A stretch of 7,493 nucleotides of DNA from XYB2-FULL-45-11 sp964355525. Its GTDB lineage: Bacteria; Patescibacteriota; Patescibacteriia; UBA9934; GWF2-40-263. The stretch is taken from positions 1 through 7,493 of the forward strand of contig CAYHDY010000046.1 of the NCBI GenBank assembly GCA_964355525.1. The letters run 5' to 3'. The translations under genes and the position numbers were made by a program. Below the pieces are notes generated by a model. It was given only the letters and a program-made list of their open reading frames with translations. It did no database searches and was not told the origin of the DNA. Below are positions 1 to 6,193 of this stretch, piece after piece; positions within the stretch are counted from its first letter, which is position 1, and the number at the start of each line of letters is the position of its first letter.

Positions 1-956
1 GCGTTCCGCTCGGGGAACTGCTCAAACAAGACCAAGATGCGATAGGAGACATACACGCAAAATTATCCGCAAACGTTCTTGGTCAATCAAGCGTCATCGA
101 AACCGTTGCAGGAGCTTTGCGTCGTGCGAAGTCCGGTGTGAGCCATCCATCGCGTCCGCTCGCATCCTTTCTTTTTCTTGGGCCATCCGGTGTTGGAAAA
201 ACAGAACTGGCGAAATCAATCGCAGAACATGTCTTTCACGGAAGTAAACATCTCATCCGTCTCGACATGTCGGAATATTCAGAAGGATTCACGATGTCGA
301 AGTTGATCGGTGCGCCGGCTGGATACGTCGGTTACAAAGAACATGCAAATCTTACGGATCGCGTCCGACAAAAACCGTACGCGGTTGTTTTGTTTGATGA
401 AATTGAAAAAGCACATCGCGATGTGCAAAATTTACTTTTGCAAATTTTAGAAGAAGGAGAGCTTTCCGATGCGACCGGAAAAATGGTAAACTTTAAAAAT
501 ACAATCATCATTCTCACATCGAACGTCGGCCTCGAACAATTCGAACAAGGCGGAATGGGATTTTTGGAAAAGACGGAAAGGGCGGAGAGGACGGAGAGGG
601 TAAAAAATATCGAAACAGAACTCAAAGAACGATTCCGTCCGGAATTATTAAATCGTATCGATCACACCTGTGTCTTCGAACCACTTTCAACAACAGCGCT
701 TGAAGAAATTTGCGAAAAGCAATTGTATGATCTTATTGAACGCATGCAAAAACAACAGATTCAACTCTCGATCGGAAATGCCGTAACAAAACATCTTCTC
801 GCTCATCTCGAATCAAAATCCGGAGCGCGATCCGTCCGACATGTGATCCAAACCAAAATCGAGTCAATTCTCGCAGAACGATTGTTGAAGAAAGATCATC
901 CGAAAAAATTAACCATTACACTCGAGGGAAAAAAATTGTGCGTTCGAAGTAAGTAG
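1..956 (+). CDS. Clp/HSP100 AAA+ unfoldase, ClpC-type, C-terminal half (5' partial)
   Basis: This is the second AAA+ module (D2) of a ClpA/B/C-family ATP-dependent protein unfoldase; the N-terminal domain and D1 lie upstream of the window. The frame is open from base 3, and bases 1-2 fit the glycine codon of the family's TG[VI]P motif before VPLGELL. Seen in order: VLGQ, the conserved RRAKSG segment, Walker A GPSGVGKT (180-203), GYVGY pore-loop region, Walker B VVLFDEIEK (384-410), sensor 1 in LTSNVG, arginine-finger region RFRPELLNRID (630-662) and sensor 2 GAR (822-830). The stop is TAG at 954-956. A GMGF segment follows TSNVG where ClpC proteins carry their ClpP-docking VGF/LGF loop and ClpB has none, so I favour ClpC working with ClpP in the cytoplasm. 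This is by motif only, so no symbol is given. A short in-frame tandem repeat follows that loop. A hairpin repeat lies directly after the stop. Confidence 0.93.
   Translation, partial: VPLGELLKQDQDAIGDIHAKLSANVLGQSSVIETVAGALRRAKSGVSHPSRPLASFLFLGPSGVGKTELAKSIAEHVFHGSKHLIRLDMSEYSEGFTMSKLIGAPAGYVGYKEHANLTDRVRQKPYAVVLFDEIEKAHRDVQNLLLQILEEGELSDATGKMVNFKNTIIILTSNVGLEQFEQGGMGFLEKTERAERTERVKNIETELKERFRPELLNRIDHTCVFEPLSTTALEEICEKQLYDLIERMQKQQIQLSIGNAVTKHLLAHLESKSGARSVRHVIQTKIESILAERLLKKDHPKKLTITLEGKKLCVRSK
572..598 (+). repeat. Three tandem 9-base units inside the Clp gene
   Basis: Three consecutive 9-mers, GACGGAAAG, GGCGGAGAG and GACGGAGAG, differ from each other by one or two bases. They are in frame and encode K-TER-AER-TER, a charged insertion between the putative ClpP loop (GMGF) and the helix leading to the arginine-finger motif. 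Because the unit is a multiple of three, copy-number change would keep the frame. Confidence 0.75.
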
Positions 957-959
957 CGT

Positions 960-1000
960 CCCCACCCATACCCTCCCCTGTGGTCAGGGGCGGGGTAGCG
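960..1000 (+). repeat. GC-rich palindromic repeat, copy 1 (intergenic)
   Basis: A C-rich arm at 971-980 (CCCTCCCCTG) pairs with a G-rich arm at 985-994 (CAGGGGCGGG) over ten positions with one mismatch, leaving the four-base loop TGGT. The leader CCCC-ACCC and the tail GGGGTAGCG resemble the copy at 6299-6340 (CCCC leader, shared ACCCTCCCC, tail GGGAGTGCG), so the two are in the same orientation. It starts four bases after the Clp stop. It could stop or slow transcription, but no T-tract follows it immediately, so I do not call it a terminator. Confidence 0.75.
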
Positions 1001-1023
1001 ATTTGAATCATTAATTTTTTCCT

Positions 1024-1062
1024 GCGCTCCCTCCCTCTGAGCACAGGGGGAGTCGGAGGGGG
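1024..1062 (-). repeat. GC-rich palindromic repeat, copy 2 (intergenic, inverted)
   Basis: CTCCCTCTG (1031-1039) pairs with CAGGGGGAG (1044-1052) with one G-U pair and a four-base loop; CTCC (1027-1030) can extend the stem with GGAG (1055-1058). Read on the minus strand it has the same layout as the radA copies: a CCCCCTCCG leader, CCCCCTGTG, and a GGGAGGGAGCGC tail like GGGAGGGAGTGCG at 6328-6340. It is inverted relative to copy 1, and the two enclose an AT-rich spacer (1001-1023), so a larger cruciform is also possible. Its G-rich end forms the ribosome-binding site of the next gene. Confidence 0.75.
1055..1061 (+). promoter_or_regulatory. Shine-Dalgarno-like sequence embedded in hairpin repeat
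   Basis: GGAGGGG lies in the 3' arm of hairpin copy 2. The core GGAGG ends 5 bases before a GTG (1065) and 14 bases before an in-frame ATG (1074), so spacing favours the GTG. It is the only strong Shine-Dalgarno match I see in front of any start in this window. Its first four bases can pair with 1027-1030, so folding of the repeat could hide it. Confidence 0.5.
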
Positions 1063-1064
1063 AC

Positions 1065-1252
1065 GTGAATCATATGGCCGTCGCTGCTGTTGCCCAAGGG
1101 GCCGCAAAAATCGGACAAGGAACCGTCAAAGCCGGAGCGGCTGTGGCGCGTGTTGGCGCACGTACGGCGTCGAGTGCGGGAAAAGCAAGCCAAGCAAAAC
1201 GAACGGAGGAATTTCGTAAAAGCAACAAACTCGCTCGATCCATGCAACGCGG
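1065..1252 (+). CDS. Ala/Gly-rich basic protein, N-terminal fragment before gap
   Basis: I do not recognise a family. The fragment encodes 62 residues before the first N gap. The first 30 or so are rich in Ala, Gly and Val (AAVAQGAAKIGQG, VKAGAAVARVGARTA). Then comes a basic, polar segment (GKASQAKRTEEFRKSNKLARSMQR). The start is GTG 1065, chosen for its spacing from GGAGGGG; ATG 1074 is the alternative and would remove three residues. The small-residue stretch could be a weak membrane or amphipathic segment. It is probably the beginning of the gene whose end appears at 1353-1624, but the gap is of unknown length and could also hide a gene boundary. Confidence 0.6.
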
Positions 1253-1352
1253 NNNNNNNNNNNNNNNNNNNNNNNNNNNNNNNNNNNNNNNNNNNNNNNN
1301 NNNNNNNNNNNNNNNNNNNNNNNNNNNNNNNNNNNNNNNNNNNNNNNNNNNN
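1253..1352. other. Assembly gap of exactly 100 N
   Basis: Exactly 100 undetermined bases, the usual placeholder length for a scaffold gap of unknown size. The flanks (ending CATGCAACGCGG and starting TCGACATTTTC) share no overlap, unlike the second gap, so real sequence is probably missing. The coding frames on the two sides differ, which means nothing if the gap size is unknown. Confidence 0.97.
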
Positions 1353-1624
1353 TCGACATTTTCATCTACATGTTTTCTCTCGGATATTTGAACTACGAAA
1401 TGTTCACAGGTCAACTTTCATGGGATCCTCTCCCGATGCCGATTGACAAGGATGCGGATTTGTTGAAAGGACTCATTGTCATTATGGATATCCTGGTTGT
1501 CATCGTTCTCCTCGTCTTTTTTACCCTTCAGGTCATTGTGATCATGGTCATGTTTTCTCCCGCACTCATTATCGGGTGGTTGGGTGTACAAGGAGCGTTA
1601 TCTCTTTTAAACTTTTTTTCTTAA
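1353..1624 (+). CDS. Multi-pass membrane protein, C-terminal fragment after gap
   Basis: The frame is open from the end of the gap (first full codon 1355) to TAA at 1622-1624 and gives about 89 residues. It starts with part of a hydrophobic helix (IFIYMFSLGYL), continues with a polar loop containing GQLSWDPLPMP and DKDADL, and ends in a long hydrophobic stretch of roughly 45 residues that can hold two membrane helices. An internal ATG at 1370 is not a likely start, since the frame is coding-like before it. It lies 6 bases upstream of the propeller gene and so belongs to the envelope cluster. No family is recognised; a polytopic secretion-channel or VirB6-like role is possible only by context. 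It is probably the end of the gene starting at 1065. Confidence 0.7.
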
Positions 1625-1630
1625 CCTTGT

Positions 1631-2872
1631 ATGAACGAACGAGCAAAACGCATTTTAATGATTTTTCTCTTCATTCTTTCGGTTTGCGCGATTGGATTCA
1701 TCTTGTATGTGATGTTTTTCAAACCATCCGCTGTAACACCAACACCGACAGAACAACCAACGATTCCGGGAGCTGCAGGAGAATTAACCCCATCCGGAGA
1801 AAGCGTTCCCGTCACGGGCGGTACACCGATCCCCTCTGAAACAGGAGCATTACCGGAAGCCGCTCCCGTTGCTGCGGGCGGTGTCACACAAACAATCTCG
1901 CTCACAACCGCACCGGTTACAAATATAACCATCAGCAGTAACGGCATCAGCGTGAATTATTACAATAATGAAGACGGACGATTTTATACGATTGACAAAG
2001 ATGGAAACGTCGTTCGATTATCGGGTCAGCAATTCCCCGATGTAAAAAATACAACATGGAACAGCAGCGCGGAAAAAGCCGTGTTGGAATTTCCGGACGG
2101 ATCGAATATCGTTTACGACTTTCAAAACCAAAAACAAGTCACACTCCCTCCAAGCTGGGAAGATTTCAGTTTTTCTCCAACAACAAATCAGATCGCCGCA
2201 AAAAGCACGGCTCTTGATTCCAACAATCGATGGATCGTAACCGCAAGCGACAATGGTTCCAACGTCACTCCGATTCAAGCTCTTGGAGATAACGCGGATC
2301 GCGTTAATGTAAAATGGTCACCAAACGACCAAGTCGTCGCGTTTGCCGACACATCAGACCTCATCGGAGAATCATCCGGCAATTTAAACAGCCGTGTGAT
2401 TTATCCGATCGGAAAAAATCATGAAAATTTCAAAGGACTCCAGGTGCAAGGATTCGGTTTTTCCCCTTCCTGGTCACCAAGCGGAAAAGAACTTGTCTAT
2501 TCCGTCTACGGTGACTATTCATTCGGCAAACCGCTTTTATGGGCGGTCGATGCAACGGCTTCTACAATGGGCGATCATCGACGTAATCTTGGATTGAATA
2601 CGTGGGCAGATAAATGCACATGGGGAGCAGATACCGTGATGTATTGCGCGGTTCCTCAAAACTTACCGGACAACGCAGGACTTCAACCAAGTCTTTATGA
2701 AGATCTGCCGGACTCTTTGTACAGAGTCGATACAACAAGCGGACAAATTCTTCTTCTCGCGATTCCGGATCAAAACCAAACCATGAAAAATCTGTCCATC
2801 AGTGAAGATCAATCGTTGCTGTATTACACAGACATGAGCACGGGGCAACTCAAACTGATTCACTTAAAATAA
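1631..2872 (+). CDS. Membrane-anchored beta-propeller protein (TolB/PD40-like repeats)
   Basis: This 413-residue protein has a short basic N-terminus (MNERAKR), one membrane helix at about residues 8-30, a Pro/Thr/Gly-rich linker at about 32-95, and an outer domain to the end. The outer domain contains recurring beta-propeller blade motifs of the TolB/WD40-like type: FSFSPTTNQIAA (about 179), VKWSPNDQVVAFAD (227), SPSWSPSGKELVYS (278), CTWGADTVMYC (329) and ISEDQSLLYYTD (389), plus a less regular one at about 143. This suggests a propeller of about six blades facing the outside. C329 and C339 could form a disulfide, which would fit the DsbA-like protein encoded 4 bases downstream. Such domains usually bind proteins; I infer a scaffold or sensor role in the envelope machinery. 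There is no clear Shine-Dalgarno before ATG 1631, which follows the previous stop by 6 bases and may depend on translational coupling. Confidence 0.85.
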   Translation: MNERAKRILMIFLFILSVCAIGFILYVMFFKPSAVTPTPTEQPTIPGAAGELTPSGESVPVTGGTPIPSETGALPEAAPVAAGGVTQTISLTTAPVTNITISSNGISVNYYNNEDGRFYTIDKDGNVVRLSGQQFPDVKNTTWNSSAEKAVLEFPDGSNIVYDFQNQKQVTLPPSWEDFSFSPTTNQIAAKSTALDSNNRWIVTASDNGSNVTPIQALGDNADRVNVKWSPNDQVVAFADTSDLIGESSGNLNSRVIYPIGKNHENFKGLQVQGFGFSPSWSPSGKELVYSVYGDYSFGKPLLWAVDATASTMGDHRRNLGLNTWADKCTWGADTVMYCAVPQNLPDNAGLQPSLYEDLPDSLYRVDTTSGQILLLAIPDQNQTMKNLSISEDQSLLYYTDMSTGQLKLIHLK

Positions 2873-2876
2873 GGAT

Positions 2877-3581
2877 ATGAGAGAACGGTATTTGTCCTTT
2901 CTGGTGATCGGAGTCCTTTCGGTGATTGTCTTCATCTTCTTTTTTATTCAAACGCAACCGATTCCCGTTCCAAAATTTTTAAATTCTTCCACAGACGCGT
3001 CTGCTCCAAAAACACCAACAGTGACATTTGTGAATCCGTCAAAAGGAGCAACGAACCCAAAACTCACAATCGTGGAGTATTCTGATTTCGAATGTATCGT
3101 TTGTAAACAGATAAGTCCGATCATCGACATCGCCCTTCAAACCTATCCAAACGATGTTCGCTTAGTTTGGAAAGACATGCCAAATGATTCTGCCCATCTT
3201 CATGCAACTTCCGCAGCCATCGCCGCACATTGTGCGGATCGACAAGGAAAATTCTGGGAATATGCACAAATGGTTTTCGATCGACAATCCTATCTTTCTG
3301 ATTCCGCTCTCATGCAAATAGCAGCCGAACTTTCTTTGAATCAGGACAAATTTGCAAAATGTGTTTCAAGCAAAGATACGCTTCCCATCGTGCAAAAAGA
3401 TTTCGCAGAGGGACAAGCTCTCGGCATTGCCGCAACCCCCACGTTATTCGTCGGCGATCAAGTCATTATCGGATTACTCACAGCGGATGAACTGAGTGCG
3501 GCGATTGCGAAACAACTCTCCGGCGTAGCCGGATCCGTCTCCGCCGGACAAACATTAAAATCGAATGAATCGTCAAAATAA
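2877..3581 (+). CDS. Membrane-anchored DsbA-like thiol-disulfide oxidoreductase
   Basis: This 234-residue protein has an N-terminal membrane anchor (about residues 6-24), a Pro/Thr-rich linker, and a thioredoxin-fold domain of the DsbA/BdbD type (Thioredoxin_4-like). The active site is C73-I-V-C76 within YSDFECIVCKQ. The family's cis-proline loop is T187-P188 in AATPTLFVG, and the CADRQGKFWEY segment (about 119-129) is typical of the helical insertion. Other cysteines are C119 and C162. It should form disulfides in exported proteins at the outer membrane face. The two genes downstream encode exported domains with many cysteines, which are obvious clients. AAGGA lies only one base before ATG 2877, too close for a normal ribosome-binding site. 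The last 17 bases overlap the start of the next gene, suggesting coupled translation. The partner that reoxidises it (DsbB or VKOR type) is not in the window. Confidence 0.92.
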   Translation: MRERYLSFLVIGVLSVIVFIFFFIQTQPIPVPKFLNSSTDASAPKTPTVTFVNPSKGATNPKLTIVEYSDFECIVCKQISPIIDIALQTYPNDVRLVWKDMPNDSAHLHATSAAIAAHCADRQGKFWEYAQMVFDRQSYLSDSALMQIAAELSLNQDKFAKCVSSKDTLPIVQKDFAEGQALGIAATPTLFVGDQVIIGLLTADELSAAIAKQLSGVAGSVSAGQTLKSNESSK

Positions 3582-5054
3582 ATTTTTATTTGTCCTGCTT
3601 TTTGTTTCCGTCTTTTTCACGGGATTCTTTTTTCGATCACCGATTACCTACGCGGCAACACCGCGCGCATGTAAAAATGCCCCCGATGCCATTGAAGCAG
3701 AAACAAAAACAAAACCAACCTATATTATTCCGGAACTAAATATTCAGATTCCAGGTCTCGAAAAATTCAATGAACCCATCCTCACAGCCAATGGAATCGA
3801 ATCAACATTCCTTTCTCAATATCTCACAGGGCTTTATCGATTCTTAATCGGTGCATCCATTACCATTGCGATCATCATGGTCATGATCGGCGGATTTCAA
3901 TATGTTCTTTCCGCTGGCGGTGCGGACGCAGGAAAAGCAAAAACACGCATCAGCAATGCGGTGATTGGACTTGTCTTGTTATTGAGTGTCTATCTCATTC
4001 TCTATACAGCCAACCCGCAACTCACCATCTTTAAAGCGGTTGCATTAAAAAATGTCGATCTCGTAAATTTTGATTTCGGCCCGGAAACGTTAACAGACAA
4101 AGACATAAAAGGTGGTGGATCCTATCCATATCAGTATTTTAAGGCAGAGGGATGCCCTGTGAATTTAACAAATAAAGATTTCGATCCGAGCGTAAGTATA
4201 AAAGCAAACGTCCCAAGAAGAGTGGAATTTCACGAAAAAATAAAACCACAGATCACAGGCACCATTATCGAACGCGTGATGAAATCCGTCGAGGCAACCA
4301 CCAGATGCCACATTCAGTATGAAAACTGCGGTGTTGGGAGCACAAACATGTATGCTTTGGCGGCAAAAAGTGGATCTAAAAGTGATGCTTGTCTTACAAA
4401 CACATGGACAGGCAAGAAGAAGGATAGTCCAAACGGCCAATTTTCCTGTAATTATCTTGGCTATCCATATGGAAACATCCATAAACAAACAAAACATGAT
4501 GCGTCGAACGATAAAACAAAAGACTATGGAATTCCTGTCTCTCAATTACTCGCAGGTTTCTATTGTGGAAGCGTAGCCAAATGCGGTTGTATCAACTGGC
4601 CAGAGCCATGTATAAAAGATAAGGCGGAAGCGGCAAAAAAACTCGCCAAAATTCTCAGTGATGCAGGTGACTGGTCACCGAATTGGGTGGATGAAATGGA
4701 GCCAGGTGATTACTATATGATTGTCAACTGGAATCCATCTTGCCAATCGACTCACTCGGCCATGTTCTTAGGCTGGAAAGATAAAGGAAGTCGAACGGCT
4801 TGGGTAGAAATGGCGGATGCAAAACATTTCTTAAGAATTGGGACAAAACAATTTGATGCGGAAGATTTAGTCATCCAAATCAGNNNNNNNNNNNNNNNNN
4901 NNNNNNNNNNNNNNNNNNNNNNNNNNNNNNNNNNNNNNNNNNNNNNNNNNNNNNNNNNNNNNNNNNNNNNNNNNNNNNNNNNNTCTTAAGAATTGGGACA
5001 AAACAATTTGATGCGGAAGATTTAGTCATCCAAATCAGCAAACCCATTGATTAA
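3565..5054 (+). CDS. VirB2-like pilin module fused to a cysteine-rich NlpC/P60- or CHAP-like domain
   Basis: After removing the artefactual gap and the duplicated 55 bases, the frame gives 444 residues ending QISKPID and TAA (5052-5054). As printed, it would stop falsely at 4987-4989. Domains: a signal peptide (1-30, ending TYA); a linker with PELNIQIPGLEKF; a VirB2/TrbC-like module with two membrane helices (about 88-112 and 133-149) joined by the polar loop AGGADAGKAKTRISN and ending in NPQL; then an outer domain (about 215-444). That domain has ten cysteines, a Cys followed by a helix (C255-G-V-G-S-T-N-M-Y), EPGDYYMIV (379-387) and THSAMFLGW (396-404). This resembles the Cys...GD...H order of NlpC/P60 or CHAP amidases and endopeptidases, with C255 (or C248) and H397 as candidate catalytic residues. 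The enzyme call is tentative; the pilin-like module is more secure because it recurs in the next gene. It probably cuts peptidoglycan while tethered to the membrane. It overlaps the dsbA-like gene by 17 bases. Confidence 0.82.
4829..4883 (+). repeat. 55-base direct repeat, left copy (contig-end overlap)
   Basis: These 55 bases, TCTTAAGAATTG...CCAAATCAG, are identical to 4984-5038, and the two copies abut the two edges of the N gap. Both encode the same peptide end of the upstream gene. This is best explained as the shared end of two assembly contigs that overlap, not as a biological repeat. Confidence 0.95.
4884..4983. other. Spurious assembly gap of exactly 100 N
   Basis: A 100-N placeholder sits between two identical 55-base sequences that each end or begin exactly at the gap edge. 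Joining them by overlap restores one continuous frame (VIQISKPID, then TAA), so the true gap is negative and no sequence need be missing. Confidence 0.95.
4984..5038 (+). repeat. 55-base direct repeat, right copy (contig-end overlap)
   Basis: Second copy of the sequence at 4829-4883, starting at the first base after the Ns. It continues into CAAACCCATTGATTAA, which supplies the last residues and stop codon of the pilin-peptidase gene. Confidence 0.95.
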
Positions 5055-5059
5055 TCATC

Positions 5060-6184
5060 GTGAAAAAAGTCTCTCTCATTTTTTCCTCTCTCTTCTTTAT
5101 ATCTCTCCTTCTCGCGGGATTCCTTTTTCGATTACCAATCGTCCACGCCGATGCGACAAGTGATGCGTCAGCTGCCACCAGAAAAAACTTCATCACTCCG
5201 ACACTCAACGTTGAAATTCCAGGACTAAAATTAACCGATGCTATTTCAGGCCCCTGTTCTAATGATCCCGCGCAAACCTGCATTCAATCTTCGTTCATCG
5301 CCCAATACATCAAAGGAATGTATGCATGGATGATCGGAGCTGCAGTCACGATCGCGATTGTGATGATCATGATCGGCGGATTGCAATACACCCTCGGTGC
5401 GGGCGGAGGTGAAGCTGGAAAAGGAAAACAACGTATCATAAACGGAATCAGTGGACTGATTTTATTGATTTGCACCTATCTCATTTTGAACACCGTCAAT
5501 CCGCAATTATCTTTACTGAAAATGGTCGAACTGCAAAACGTCAAAGAATTCGCTCTCCCCGAAACCGCAAGCGGACCGGTCGGAACTGCAAAAGAAATCA
5601 AAAATACAACTTACGACGACATGATGAAAAAATTCGCCGACTGCGTTGGGGTCAATTACAAAGTGTATAAAGGGATGGCATGGGGCGAATCGCGATTGAA
5701 TCCGAGTATCAAAAATACACATTGTGTATCTGTAAATTCCGACCCTACAAAAAATTGCGCAACAGGTTTATTTCAAACATACGGATCCTATTGCCGAGCA
5801 AGCAGAGCGTTCGCAAAAACCGGTTGGGATCAATACTGCGAAACTCCCGGAATTACAAATGCAGCTGTAAATATGGCGCTTGTAACAGCTTCACTTTTTC
5901 AAAGCAGTTCGAATTATATTCGAAAACATTGTCCGAGTGCGAGTGCACAAGATCAAGTCTTACTCACCTATTATTTCAACTGGGTTCCGGCGAATATGCG
6001 CCGGACCGTGGAAAACTACGGATGCAATTCCACTGCATGGCCGGACAAATCGATTGCCGAACATTTTGCCACGCGTATGCCAACTATTATGGGACAAGGC
6101 ATCGATTCTTACTTCGTTGAAAAACACAATCCGTCCATCTGTCCATTTGATACTGGCGCAAAACCTTCTGATTTTCCAAACTAG
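5060..6184 (+). CDS. VirB2-like pilin module fused to a lytic transglycosylase (SLT-like) domain
   Basis: This 374-residue protein has a signal peptide (about 1-30, ending VHA), a linker with TPTLNVEIPGLKL, and a VirB2/TrbC-like module with two membrane helices (about 84-111 and 128-147) around the loop GAGGGEAGKGKQR, ending NPQL. The C-terminal outer domain (about 185-374) has the lysozyme-like transglycosylase signature: catalytic Glu E210 in WGESRLNPS, then ATGLFQ (234-239, the usual GLMQ) and a later YYFNW. It should cleave glycan strands of peptidoglycan. The outer domain has eight cysteines, and two more lie before the first helix, unusual for an SLT domain and suited to the DsbA-like neighbour. 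The N-terminal 165 residues are clearly paralogous to those of the upstream gene. The start is GTG 5060, 5 bases after the previous stop, with no Shine-Dalgarno; no upstream in-frame ATG fits, and the signal peptide begins right at this GTG. It ends TAG at 6182-6184. Confidence 0.9.
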   Translation: MKKVSLIFSSLFFISLLLAGFLFRLPIVHADATSDASAATRKNFITPTLNVEIPGLKLTDAISGPCSNDPAQTCIQSSFIAQYIKGMYAWMIGAAVTIAIVMIMIGGLQYTLGAGGGEAGKGKQRIINGISGLILLICTYLILNTVNPQLSLLKMVELQNVKEFALPETASGPVGTAKEIKNTTYDDMMKKFADCVGVNYKVYKGMAWGESRLNPSIKNTHCVSVNSDPTKNCATGLFQTYGSYCRASRAFAKTGWDQYCETPGITNAAVNMALVTASLFQSSSNYIRKHCPSASAQDQVLLTYYFNWVPANMRRTVENYGCNSTAWPDKSIAEHFATRMPTIMGQGIDSYFVEKHNPSICPFDTGAKPSDFPN

Positions 6185-6193
6185 TTATTCTTG

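Noticed and set aside
971..1020. Rho-independent terminator after the clp gene
   Set aside because: The hairpin at 971-994 is strong, but the T-run (1015-1020) is about 20 bases further on, not adjacent; the hairpin is better explained as a member of the repeat family.
916..1107. Minus-strand open frame of 63 codons across the clp end and intergenic segment
   Set aside because: Its sequence (PTPPVLRGRE, PPLTTGEGMGG) is simply the translated hairpin repeats; there is no coding signal and it overlaps two + strand genes.
1011..1414. Several open frames on both strands across the first gap
   Set aside because: They are open only because Ns are translated as X, or they shadow the + strand coding fragments; the gap length is arbitrary.
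3565..3660. Type IV pilin (PilA-like) prepilin signal
   Set aside because: There is no prepilin cleavage motif with a following Phe and Glu; the N-terminus is an ordinary signal peptide and the core resembles VirB2/TrbC.
4319..4576. Alternative + strand frame inside the pilin-peptidase gene
   Set aside because: It lies within a well supported gene in another frame and shows no domain or signal.
4829..5038. Genuine direct repeat or duplicated gene end
   Set aside because: The identity begins and ends exactly at the gap edges and the merged sequence gives one intact frame, which fits contig overlap.
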